Origin: Gammaproteobacteria bacterium
GTDB taxonomy: Bacteria; Pseudomonadota; Gammaproteobacteria; Pseudomonadales; Azotimanducaceae
DNA: 45,980 nucleotides
Direction of reading: 5' to 3'
Assembly: GCA_028821125.1 (NCBI GenBank)
Contig: JAPPHD010000019.1
Coordinates: 1 to 45,980, forward strand
The position numbers and the translations under genes are program-made. Under the pieces are notes generated by a model. It was not told the origin of the DNA. It saw only the letters and a list, made by a program, of their open reading frames with translations, and searched no databases. Numbering within the stretch: the first letter of the stretch is position 1; every line of letters begins with the position of its first letter. Shown here piece by piece: positions 23,232-31,124 of this stretch.

Positions 23232-24227
23232 TCAGGGGCGCATGGATGCACTGCGCGCCAGCACATCCACGCCCAGGCGCATCATGTAGTGCAGCAGGTC
23301 GATGAACACCCAGTTCTCGGCCAGCTTGCCGCCTTCCCGCCGGTAGATGTCCACCACGCGCATTTCGGTCTTGCGCTCCGACGCGGGCAGCCCCATGAAT
23401 CCGGCGCCCTGATTCATGATCAGGTTCGGCCAGCCGAACCAGCCGCCATAGTGGCCTTCCGCGTGCTCCAGCACATGGCCGTTGAACTCGATGTTGTCGA
23501 GGCCGGCGCGGAAGGGCCCCTGGTGCTGGACCTGGTAGCGTTCGATGGTGCAGGTCGAGCCGATGCCGGCCGGCCCGAACCAGATCATGTCGTCGTGCCA
23601 GGTGTTGGCCAGCGATGAGTTCGACGACTGGAAACCGTCTTTCTCGACCAGGTCGTCGCACATTGCCATGATGAGGTCCAGGGTCTTCCGGGATTCGTGC
23701 TCGGCCTGCGCTTCGTACAGCAACCCGTCCTGGGTGCGCGGTCCCGGATTGACGATTTCCGCGCCGGTCTGCATCGGCAAGGGATTGAGCCCCGCCTGCT
23801 TCATGACACTGACGATGTCGCAGAAAAAGGCCGACTCGGCGATACGCTCCCCATCGACCCGGTGAAACTCGCAGTACGGCAGCAGGACGATCTTGCCGGT
23901 GGGCGGAATGCCGAGCCAGGGGCGATCGAACAGTCCCATGAACTTGCCCATGCTGGTTACCCACAGGCTTCCGTCCAGGCGGTTCGGGCCCGCCATGAAG
24001 ATGTTCTGGCGGCGCTGCAGGGGCGCGACCGCATGCCGCAACGGGCTCCACACCCGGGATGCCGTTTCCCGCACGCCGGCGATTTCATTGAATGGATGCA
24101 CGCCGCGGAACCGGTAGCCGGGGCCGGCGTGGCGGCCGAGAACGGTAGCGAGGTCGTCGGGTGAAGCGGCCTCGAATTCATCGAAAAATCGCCTTACCAC
24201 CGTTTTTGCCGTTTGAATCTCGCGCAT
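23232..24227 (-). CDS. SnoaL/NTF2-like protein, type A copy 2
   Basis: A 331-residue two-domain NTF2/SnoaL-like protein homologous to the gene at 16273-17295. Shared features: an N-terminal domain with YRFRGVHPFNEI, a linker with TGAEIVNPGPRTQDGLL, then WFGPAGIGSTCTIERYQVQH and VDIYRREGGKLAENWVFIDL. ATG 24225-24227 (GGGA upstream) is preferred over the TTG 12 nt earlier. It follows the type B copy 2 by 19 nt on the same strand, so these two are co-transcribed. Function unknown. Confidence 0.8.
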   Translation of the reverse strand: MREIQTAKTVVRRFFDEFEAASPDDLATVLGRHAGPGYRFRGVHPFNEIAGVRETASRVWSPLRHAVAPLQRRQNIFMAGPNRLDGSLWVTSMGKFMGLFDRPWLGIPPTGKIVLLPYCEFHRVDGERIAESAFFCDIVSVMKQAGLNPLPMQTGAEIVNPGPRTQDGLLYEAQAEHESRKTLDLIMAMCDDLVEKDGFQSSNSSLANTWHDDMIWFGPAGIGSTCTIERYQVQHQGPFRAGLDNIEFNGHVLEHAEGHYGGWFGWPNLIMNQGAGFMGLPASERKTEMRVVDIYRREGGKLAENWVFIDLLHYMMRLGVDVLARSASMRP

Positions 24228-24246
24228 GCCCGTTCCCAAACCTGAA

Positions 24247-25380
24247 CTACACGAGCTGCATCATCAGGTCGAGTTCGTTGAACAGCATCCACTCACGGAC
24301 CACGCGCCCGGAGGCAAGCTGCTGCTGGGTGATGCCCCAGACCTGCACCTCGCGGCCGGTCGGCTCGCCGAAGATGCCGGCGCCTGTGTGGGTGCCTTCC
24401 CCGCTCCAACGCTGGGCGGTCAGATAACCCTCCGTTTCGTTTCCCATCCAGTAGACCTCGTCTACCTGCATTTCCAGGTCGGGGAAGGCCGTGAAGATGG
24501 ATTCCAGCATCTCCCGGTAGGCTCGCGCCCCCTTGAACGCCCGGTCGGTGGGCCCCTGAAACGCGAATTCGGACTCATAGGCGGTGGCAAGGCCATCGAA
24601 CGAGCGGCCGTTCCAGAGGCCATCGAAGGTGCTGCGCACGAACCGGTCCACATCGAATCCGTCCACCGGCTCGCTGACGGAGAGCGGCGCAGCGGGCCGT
24701 GCGGCGTTTTTCAGGTCGGCCCAGACCGCAGCGCCCCGGGGCCAGCCGGCGGGCGGGTCGGCGGCGAGCGTCGGCGCCATTGCCTGCAGGTCGAAGCCGA
24801 GTTGGCGCAGCAGGCTCGAGTTGTTGTACAGCACGTGCTCGAGGAAGATCTCGTTCTCCAGCGCCACGCAATTGGCGAACACCAGCACATCGACCTTCCT
24901 GCCCGTCGCCGGGCCGTAGCGGCTCGGCCCGTCGTTGGTGCCGCGAATGATGGTGCGGTGCGAGGTATGGAAGCCGACTTCATCGTCGCCCGCCCAGACG
25001 ATCTCGTCGGCAACAAGCTCAATGTCCGAGAACGCCCCGGTGGTGTGATAGGTATCGGCCACGATCTTGGCGTCGCCGAGTTGCAGGCCGTAGTCGTCGT
25101 AGACGTGAGAGGTATCCGAATAGGTGTCGCGGATGTACTCCACCTCCCGGTCTTCCCAGATGCGGTAGGTAATGCGAACGATGTAGTCGATGATGTTGCG
25201 GTAGGTTTCCTCGAACCCGCGCAAGGATTGCCGGGGGCCATGGTCCCTGGGTATGCGCGCCTCCTCCGGCGTGCCCCGCGCGGTGTACTTCTCGAGGGAG
25301 ATCGAGAAATCGGCCGGCATGTGCCGCCTGGACAACGGTACCGCGATGCGTCTGTCCCTGCTGTCGATTCTGCCTGTCAT
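24247..25380 (-). CDS. SnoaL/NTF2-like protein, type B copy 2
   Basis: A 377-residue two-domain NTF2/SnoaL-like protein homologous to the gene at 17574-18647. Domain 1 has IDYIVRITYRIWEDREVEY, IVWAGDDEVGFHTSHRTII and NNSSLLRQLGFDLQ; domain 2 (about 240-375) has YREMLESIFTAFPDLEM and a C-terminal GRVVREWMLFNELDLMMQL. ATG 25378-25380 has GGAG 7 nt upstream; the open frame continues 34 codons further, into the intergenic gap and SIS gene, without homology. It sits between a SIS isomerase and the type A copy in a three-gene unit. Confidence 0.8.
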   Translation of the reverse strand: MTGRIDSRDRRIAVPLSRRHMPADFSISLEKYTARGTPEEARIPRDHGPRQSLRGFEETYRNIIDYIVRITYRIWEDREVEYIRDTYSDTSHVYDDYGLQLGDAKIVADTYHTTGAFSDIELVADEIVWAGDDEVGFHTSHRTIIRGTNDGPSRYGPATGRKVDVLVFANCVALENEIFLEHVLYNNSSLLRQLGFDLQAMAPTLAADPPAGWPRGAAVWADLKNAARPAAPLSVSEPVDGFDVDRFVRSTFDGLWNGRSFDGLATAYESEFAFQGPTDRAFKGARAYREMLESIFTAFPDLEMQVDEVYWMGNETEGYLTAQRWSGEGTHTGAGIFGEPTGREVQVWGITQQQLASGRVVREWMLFNELDLMMQLV

Positions 25381-25415
25381 TGCACTGCTCCGCGGGTCGC
25401 GATCAAGCCGTTGGA

Positions 25416-26015
25416 TCAACGCGGGACATTGTCGATGCGGGCCTGGCGGCCCAGGTAGCCCCCGTGATGACGCAATCCCCATTCCTCCCTCGTGACGCCC
25501 TTCGCTTCCATCAGCGCGAGCGCGATGGCGTCGCCGATTGCCAGCATGACCGCCATGCTGGCGCTGGGGGTCAGGCCGAGGGGGCAGGGCTCCTCGATCA
25601 TGCCCATGTCGAGAACCACCTCGGAGAGCCCGCGCAGTTCCGAGTCCGGGTGGGAAGTCACGCCGATCACGCTTGCGACGCCCAGGTGCCGGGCCATTTC
25701 CAGGAGTTCCAGCACCTCGCGGCTCTTGCCGCTGGTGGAAAAGGCCACCACCACATCGTCGCGGCCCACCAGGCCGAGATCGCCGTGGGCGGCTTCGGCC
25801 GGATGGATGAAATCAGCGGGGGTGGCCGTTGAGCACAGGGTCGCGGCGAATTTGCGCGCGATATGCCCGGCCTTGCCGATACCGGTGGTCAGCACCTTGC
25901 CGGAACAGCCCGCCAGGCAGTCCACCGCACGGACGAAATCATCGGTGACCGCAACCGCCCTGATGGCTTCGGCTTCCGCGTCGAGCACCGCGCGCATGCG
26001 CTCGCGTACGTTCAT
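25416..26015 (-). CDS. SIS-domain sugar-phosphate isomerase, KdsD/KpsF-like without CBS domains
   Basis: A 199-residue single SIS domain. GIGKAGHIARKFAATLCST (about 45-63), ADFIHPAEAAHGDLG and VVAFSTSGKSREVLELL (about 88-104) are the motifs of arabinose-5-phosphate isomerases of the KdsD/KpsF/GutQ group, which have two further CBS domains that are absent here. It interconverts an aldose- and ketose-phosphate; the substrate need not be arabinose-5-phosphate. It starts the minus-strand unit SIS, type B, type A. Context suggests a catabolic role for an imported sugar-like compound rather than Kdo synthesis. Confidence 0.85.
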   Translation of the reverse strand: MNVRERMRAVLDAEAEAIRAVAVTDDFVRAVDCLAGCSGKVLTTGIGKAGHIARKFAATLCSTATPADFIHPAEAAHGDLGLVGRDDVVVAFSTSGKSREVLELLEMARHLGVASVIGVTSHPDSELRGLSEVVLDMGMIEEPCPLGLTPSASMAVMLAIGDAIALALMEAKGVTREEWGLRHHGGYLGRQARIDNVPR

Positions 26016-26204
26016 GACCGCTTCTTCTACCGGGGATGTCGCATGGTGTCATGAGTCCCGGGGAATGCAAACCGCCCGGCTCCGCGGAGTCGCGAGGGTC
26101 CTGTGCCGCGCGCCGGGGGCAATTTGCCTGCGGACAAAGCGAATCGGTCAGTATTCGGGCGTGTCCGGGACGGCCTCACTCCGAGGCTCGCTGCCGGCAT
26201 GGAT

Positions 26205-27236
26205 TTACGCCGGCAACGCCCGCCCCTCCATGAAGTAGACCATGAGCCTCGCGAGCGTATATCCGGCGTCTTCCTGAACGAAGTGTCCGGCACCGCGGAT
26301 CGTGACGTTCTGGGCAACCGGCACCCGCGAGAGGAAGGCCTGTTCCCCGCCCCGCGTGATGGGATCGGAGTCTGTGAAGGCGACCAGAAAGGGTTTGTGC
26401 CAGGTCTCGAATACGGCCCAGGCAGCCTCGTTCTCCCGCAGTTGCGACGGCACGAGATAGGGCATGATCTGCGCACCGGCCTTGTAGCTCCGGTCCGGGA
26501 ACGGCGCCTCGTAGGCGGCCACGACCCCTTCGCTTCCCCCCAGGAAGGACATGAGCCGCCCGATGGGCAGATCCTCGACGTGGTAGCTGTAGGCCACCCA
26601 GCGGGGGAAGGTGAGGTCGGCCGCGAGTTCCTCCATGGTCATCGCCCCCTCCCACCAGACCGCCAGCTTGAACAGCGGATAGGCGATCCAGCCCTGCAAG
26701 CCGCCGGCAGACGGAAGCCCGGTGTTGGAGACCACGACCCGGGCGAAACGGCCTGGCTCCGCGGCGACCACGCGCAGGCCGATGAGCCCACCCCAGTCCT
26801 GTCCGAAGAAGGTGGCGCCGGTGAGATCGAGGGCGCGCACCAGTTGCAGCATGTACTCGACCTGCATGGGGTAGCTGTAGGCGTCTTCGTCGGCGAACTT
26901 GTCGGAGCGCCCGAAACCGACGAGGTCGGGCGCTATTACCCGGTATCCGGCGCCGGTGAAGACGGGGATCATCTTGCGGAACAGGTAGCTCCAGGTCGGC
27001 TCGCCGTGGATCAGCAGCAGGGTCTCGCCATCCCGCGGACCCTCGTCTATGTAGTGCAGCCGGATGTCGTCCACCTGCAGGTAGTTCGGTGCGTAGGGGA
27101 AGCCCTCAAGGTTCTCGAAGCGGGCATCGGGAGTGCGCAGAACGCCCGGCCGGACTTCCCCGGCCAGCGCGGGATACCCGAACGACAGGGCGGCCAGCCC
27201 CAGGACGGCGACGATCCTTCCGGTTATCTTGAACAT
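26205..27236 (-). CDS. Exported haloalkane-dehalogenase-like alpha/beta-hydrolase
   Basis: A 343-residue alpha/beta-hydrolase of the haloalkane dehalogenase group (HLD-I-like). HGEPTWSYLFRK (77-88), GFGRSDK (107-113), GQDWGG with nucleophile Asp147 and Trp148, an acid in FTDSDPITRG (Asp289/291) and catalytic His318 in GAGHFVQED. Asp in place of Ser fits a dehalogenase. An N-terminal signal peptide (residues 1-25, ALA) sends it to the periplasm, unlike the classical cytoplasmic enzymes. ATG 27236 has GGAGAAG 6 nt upstream. Actual activity could also be epoxide or ester hydrolysis. Confidence 0.87.
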   Translation of the reverse strand: MFKITGRIVAVLGLAALSFGYPALAGEVRPGVLRTPDARFENLEGFPYAPNYLQVDDIRLHYIDEGPRDGETLLLIHGEPTWSYLFRKMIPVFTGAGYRVIAPDLVGFGRSDKFADEDAYSYPMQVEYMLQLVRALDLTGATFFGQDWGGLIGLRVVAAEPGRFARVVVSNTGLPSAGGLQGWIAYPLFKLAVWWEGAMTMEELAADLTFPRWVAYSYHVEDLPIGRLMSFLGGSEGVVAAYEAPFPDRSYKAGAQIMPYLVPSQLRENEAAWAVFETWHKPFLVAFTDSDPITRGGEQAFLSRVPVAQNVTIRGAGHFVQEDAGYTLARLMVYFMEGRALPA

Positions 27237-27382
27237 GATCTACTTCTCCGGTAGCGGTGGGATGCCGAGAGCGATTACGGCGGTACTTTCCGCGGGGGTA
27301 GACAGACGCGGCGCATTATTGCCCTGCGCGTCCTCAAATCAAGCGTCACGCGTTCCCGGGGGCATCGTCAATCCTGTGGCTC

Positions 27383-27388
27383 TATAAT
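27383..27388 (+). promoter_or_regulatory. Candidate -10 box for the selenoprotein gene
   Basis: A perfect TATAAT in the 282-bp region divergent from the dehalogenase gene, 131 nt before the selenoprotein ATG. No good -35 is visible at the normal spacing, so confidence is low. Confidence 0.3.
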
Positions 27389-27518
27389 TCGGGTCATCAT
27401 TCGCTCTTGATCTCGACGGCTGCCAGAGTGGCGTCGGGAGGGATGCGAACTGCAATCAATGCACCGCGCAGGGGGCGGGACCGGCGACGAAACCGGCGTA
27501 GCGAGGAGGAAACGCGGC

Positions 27519-28457
27519 ATGACTCAACCACCCGTGGACTACATCGAGCGTACGCGGGAGCAGTATTCGGCACTCGGCTATCCCGTCTACCGCTGGGTCG
27601 AGGAGACCGAGCCTCCCGCATTCACGCGGGTGGACACGCCCATGAACGAGTGGCGCGTCGGTCTCGTGGCCTCCGGCGGCATCTACGTACAGGGCCAGAT
27701 CGCCTTCCATCATCGTGACGACATCAGCTATCGGGAGATCGGGGCGGAGACGCCCGTCGACCGGTTGCGGGTCACGCATTTCGCCTACGACCTGACGGAT
27801 GCGCGGGCAGACCCCAACGCGGTCTTTCCGCTCGAGGCATTGCGCCACCTGCGTGACCGCGGTGAGATCGGCGCCCTGGCGCCACGCGCCTATACGTTCA
27901 TGGGCGGCATCTACTCGGTGCGCAAGGTGCGCGACGTGCTGGCGCCGGCGCTCGCGGACCGGCTCTGTTCCGACGAGGTCGACGTCGCGATCCTGGTGCC
28001 GGTCTGACCCGTCTGCCATCAGTCCGTCGGGCTGATCGCACGGGAGATAGAACAGCGGGGCATTGCCACGGTGAGCCTGTCGAGCGCCTGGTCCATAACC
28101 CGGGCGGCTTTCGCCCCTCGCGCAATCTACCTGGACTTTCCGCTTGGCCGCACGGCGGGAAAACCGGGCGATGTTGCCATGCAGCGGGGCGTCGTGCGCG
28201 CGGCACTTGCGAGGCTCCGCGACGCCGAGGGGCCGGGTGAGATCGTGAAACTGCCTTACCGCTGGGCGGAAACCGAGGACTGGAAAGACCGTGCGATGCG
28301 TCCTGAAACCGGCGGCGATTCCAGCGCTCATCAGGACGACCGCAGCGCGCGTCTCGGAACACCACAGTACCAGACCGAAGAAGATGCCGCCCTGGCGGAC
28401 CCGGGCTGCCCGACCTGCATCTTTCCGGACGCAGCGGGCTCTGTAGTGCAAGCCTGA
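27519..28457 (+). CDS. GrdB/PrdB-family selenoprotein (in-frame UGA = Sec163)
   Basis: A 312-residue protein of the glycine/sarcosine/betaine/D-proline reductase component B family if the in-frame TGA at 28005-28007 is read as selenocysteine. Before it: VTHFAYDLTDARADPNAVFP, YTFMGGIYS, DEVDVAILVPV; after it, in the same frame, PVCHQSVGLIAREIEQRGI and a further ~145 residues ending at a second TGA (28455). This makes a UPVC (U-x-x-C) redox motif, and a hairpin resembling a bacterial SECIS follows at once. A CPTC pair lies at 297-300. ATG 27519 has GAGGAGGAA 8 nt upstream. In clostridia these proteins act in reductive amino-acid or betaine cleavage; the proteobacterial homologues are uncharacterised. 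selABCD are not in the window. Confidence 0.87.
28008..28044 (+). promoter_or_regulatory. SECIS-like RNA hairpin directly after the Sec UGA
   Basis: Lower stem CCCGT (28008-28012) pairs with ACGGG (28040-28044). An internal loop leads to an 8-bp upper stem ATCAGTCC/GGGCTGAT (28018-28025 with 28029-28036, one G-U pair) capped by GUC. The apical GU is 18 nt after the UGA, matching the spacing at which SelB recognises the loop in bacterial SECIS elements. Confidence 0.8.
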
Positions 28458-28562
28458 TTGATGCCTGGTCGGAGCCGGGAGAGGTACCCTCGGACCGCTG
28501 TCGCAGATCGATGTTCTCGGGGCGCACTCGATTTCTGACGCAATGATCGGTCCTTTCCCGAC

Positions 28563-29120
28563 ATGAACGATGACATCTGGCTGTTCGGCTACGGTTCGAT
28601 CATCTGGCGTACCGGATTTCCATACCGGGAGCGGCGCGCGGCGCGTCTGCCGGGATATGTGCGGCGTCTCTGGCAAGGATCCCATGACCACCGCGGCACC
28701 CCGGACGCGCCCGGTCGGGTGGTCACGCTGATCGAGGACAGGAGCGGCTTCTGCGACGGGGCTGCCTACCTGATTGACTCGACGGACGCCGAAGAGGTGC
28801 TGGTTGCGCTCGACTATCGGGAAAAGAACGGATACGAGCGCCACTCCGTGCAGATTCTGCTGAGTGACGGACGACATCTGCCGAAACACCCCGACACGCA
28901 GTGCACGGTGGCGTCAGGGCTTACCTATCTGGCCCCGCCCGGAAACCACGCCTTTCTCGGTGAGGCGCCGCTGGAGGAGATAGTGCTTCAGGTGCGCCGC
29001 TCCGTGGGGCCTTCCGGCGCCAATATCGACTACGTAAGACGGCTGGCCGAGGCCGTCAGGAAACTTGGCGGCGAGGACCGATACCTGGACGAAGTGTACG
29101 GAGCCGTTCAGTCGAACTGA
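28563..29120 (+). CDS. chaC: Gamma-glutamylcyclotransferase, ChaC-like
   Basis: A 185-residue ChaC-type protein. The substrate-binding motif WLFGYGSIIWR at 6-16 and catalytic Glu87 in DYREKNGYER are conserved, and the size fits. ChaC enzymes cleave glutathione to 5-oxoproline and Cys-Gly, releasing cysteine. It follows the selenoprotein by 105 nt and precedes MetY, so the cluster deals with thiols and sulfur amino acids. ATG 28563 lacks a strong ribosome site. Confidence 0.88.
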   Translation: MNDDIWLFGYGSIIWRTGFPYRERRAARLPGYVRRLWQGSHDHRGTPDAPGRVVTLIEDRSGFCDGAAYLIDSTDAEEVLVALDYREKNGYERHSVQILLSDGRHLPKHPDTQCTVASGLTYLAPPGNHAFLGEAPLEEIVLQVRRSVGPSGANIDYVRRLAEAVRKLGGEDRYLDEVYGAVQSN

Positions 29121-29315
29121 TCCGGGCTCTGGTGGTTCCCATCGATTGGCGAACCGACTGTACAGCATCGAACTCCACCCTTGCTGGTGAGCTGCCGGTT
29201 CGATTTCAGCAGCCGCGAACCGTTCGGACCGGTGTGCGCGTCGAGTCCTGATCGAGCCGCAGGGCAGGGTCCCGGGCCATTGACAGCAACCGGACCCGGG
29301 CACAGGCTGTGCGTC

Positions 29316-30626
29316 ATGTCCTACGACCATCAGCCGGAACGCGCTTTCGGCTTCCATACGCGCGCCGTCCACGCAGGTGCGCGCCCGGAACCGGGCACGG
29401 GAGCCCGGGCGTTCCCCATCTATCAGACTTCAAGCTACGTATTCGAAGATCCGGAGTCGGCCGCGGCCTATTTCAACCTGCAGGAATACGGGAACACCTA
29501 CTCGCGGATCATGAACCCGACGGTGGCATCGCTCGAGGAACGGCTCGCCAACCTGGAGGGCGGCATCGGGGCGGTGGCGTTCGCGAGCGGACTCGCCGCG
29601 CAGTCGTCGGCCCTGTTTACCATGCTGGTGCCGGGCGACCACATCGTCGCCTCGGCGGCGCTCTATGGGGGAACGGTCACCCAGCTCAAGCACCTGGCGC
29701 GCAAGCTGTCCGTCGGTCTGACCTTTGTCGACCCGGACGCCACGGCCAACTGGCGGGATGCGGTCCGGGAGGAAACCAGGCTGCTCTTCGCCGAAACCAT
29801 CGGCAACCCCGGCGGCAACATCCTCGACATCGAGGCGGTGGCCGCCGTCGCCCACGACGCGGGTGTGCCGCTCATGGTGGACAACACCTTCGCGACGCCT
29901 TACCTGTGCCGGCCCATGGAGTGGGGCGCGGATATCGTGGTGCACTCGCTGACCAAGTTCCTCGGCGGCCACGGCACGAGCATTGGCGGCGCCGTCGTGG
30001 ACTCCGGAGAATTCGACTGGTCGAACGGCAAGTTCTCCGTCGTCGCCGATCCCTCTCCCGCCTACCACGGGCTGGCTTTTCACGAGACGTTCGGCAACTA
30101 CGGCTACCTGATGAAGCTGCGCGCGGAAACCCTGCGGGATCTGGGCGGGGCTTTGGGGCCCCAGAATGCCTTCCTGTTCATGCAGGGCATTGAAACCCTG
30201 CCGCTGCGCATGGAGCGCCACGTGGGCAACGCCCTTGCCATCGGGCAATGGCTCAGTGCGCGGGAAGATGTGGAGGCCGTTCGCCATCCGGGACTGCCCG
30301 GCAGCCCGTACGCCGGTCTGGTCGCCCGGTATCTTCCCAAAGGGGCGGGCGCGGTGTTCTGTTTCGACCTCGACGGCGGCCGGGAGGCAGGTCAGGAGTT
30401 CATTCGCGGCGTGCAGTTGTTCTCGCACCTGGCCAATGTCGGCGACGCGAAGAGCCTCATCATCCATCCGGCGAGCACGACCCACCGGCAGCTCGGCGAC
30501 GACGAACTCGCCGCCGCCGGCATCGGCCCGGGCACCATACGCCTGTCCATTGGCATCGAGGATGTCGAAGATCTGATCTGGGACCTCGAAGGTGGCTTCG
30601 CACGCATCGGGAGGGAAGTAGCGTGA
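29316..30626 (+). CDS. metY: O-acetylhomoserine sulfhydrylase (MetY-like)
   Basis: A 436-residue PLP enzyme of the Cys/Met-metabolism family. FHTRAVHAGARPEPGTGARA and YGNTYSRIMNPTVASLEERL are hallmark N-terminal motifs; the PLP lysine is Lys214 in VVHSLTKFLGGHGTSIGG; LFSHLANVGDAKSLIIHPAS follows. It adds sulfide (or methanethiol) to O-acetylhomoserine to make homocysteine or methionine. ATG 29316 fits homologues; the open frame upstream is not conserved-looking. Its stop overlaps the next gene's GTG by 4 bp, so the two are coupled. The ~195-bp leader may be structured, but I recognise no known riboswitch in it. Confidence 0.92.
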   Translation: MSYDHQPERAFGFHTRAVHAGARPEPGTGARAFPIYQTSSYVFEDPESAAAYFNLQEYGNTYSRIMNPTVASLEERLANLEGGIGAVAFASGLAAQSSALFTMLVPGDHIVASAALYGGTVTQLKHLARKLSVGLTFVDPDATANWRDAVREETRLLFAETIGNPGGNILDIEAVAAVAHDAGVPLMVDNTFATPYLCRPMEWGADIVVHSLTKFLGGHGTSIGGAVVDSGEFDWSNGKFSVVADPSPAYHGLAFHETFGNYGYLMKLRAETLRDLGGALGPQNAFLFMQGIETLPLRMERHVGNALAIGQWLSAREDVEAVRHPGLPGSPYAGLVARYLPKGAGAVFCFDLDGGREAGQEFIRGVQLFSHLANVGDAKSLIIHPASTTHRQLGDDELAAAGIGPGTIRLSIGIEDVEDLIWDLEGGFARIGREVA

Positions 30627-31108
30627 CGGATGCGGCGCGCTACCAGGACCCGGAGGTCATCCAGCGCGTGCTGCACACCTCGCGCACGGTGGCCATTGTC
30701 GGGCTGTCGTCGAACGTGCTGCGCGCCAGCCACTTCGTCGGTTTCTACGCCGCGCGCCACGGTTACCGCGTGATTCCCGTGAACCCGCGTGAGAAGGAAA
30801 TACTCGGCACCCGATCCTACCCGAGCCTCGGTGATGTCGAAGAGCGGGTGGACATCGTCGACGTGTTCCGCGCCCCCGCGGCGGTGCCGGCCATCGCGCG
30901 CGAAGCGGTGGCCATCGGCGCCCGGGCGCTGTGGCTCCAGTTCGGCGTCATCAGCCCCGAAGGCGCGCTAACCGCCGCCGAAGCCGGCCTCGACGTGGTC
31001 ATGGACCGCTGCCTGAAGATCGAGCATGCGCGTTACATCGGCCGCATGCACGTCCTCGGCTTCGACACCGGTGTGATCTCCGCCCGGCGCGGGACGGGGC
31101 AGGCGTAA
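30623..31108 (+). CDS. CoA-binding domain protein (YccU/Rossmann type)
   Basis: A 161-residue single-domain protein of the CoA_binding_2 family: VAIVGLSSNVLRASHFVGFY (about 23-42) is the nucleotide-binding loop and GYRVIPVNPREKEILGTRSY, VDIVDVFRAP and LWLQFGVISPEGA follow in the usual order, ending with the VMDRCLKIEHAR motif. Function in general is poorly known; binding of CoA is structural knowledge for relatives. Frequently found coupled to metY-type genes, as here (GTGA overlap, GGGAGGG ribosome site). Confidence 0.87.
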   Translation: MTDAARYQDPEVIQRVLHTSRTVAIVGLSSNVLRASHFVGFYAARHGYRVIPVNPREKEILGTRSYPSLGDVEERVDIVDVFRAPAAVPAIAREAVAIGARALWLQFGVISPEGALTAAEAGLDVVMDRCLKIEHARYIGRMHVLGFDTGVISARRGTGQA

Positions 31109-31124
31109 CGCGCGCGGTTCGACG

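Noticed and set aside
26191-26216. TGCCGGC/GCCGGCA hairpin at the end of the dehalogenase gene
   Set aside because: Overlaps the last codons, has a 10-nt loop and no T-tract; too weak to call a terminator.
28005-28007. TGA taken as the true end of a 163-codon protein
   Set aside because: Frame, homology-like sequence and hairpin all continue directly after it, so selenocysteine is the better reading; a true stop remains possible only if selB/selC are missing.
29121-29315. SAM or SAH riboswitch before metY
   Set aside because: The leader contains several GC-rich inverted repeats but none of the conserved cores of SAM-I, SAM-II or SAH riboswitches that I can recognise.
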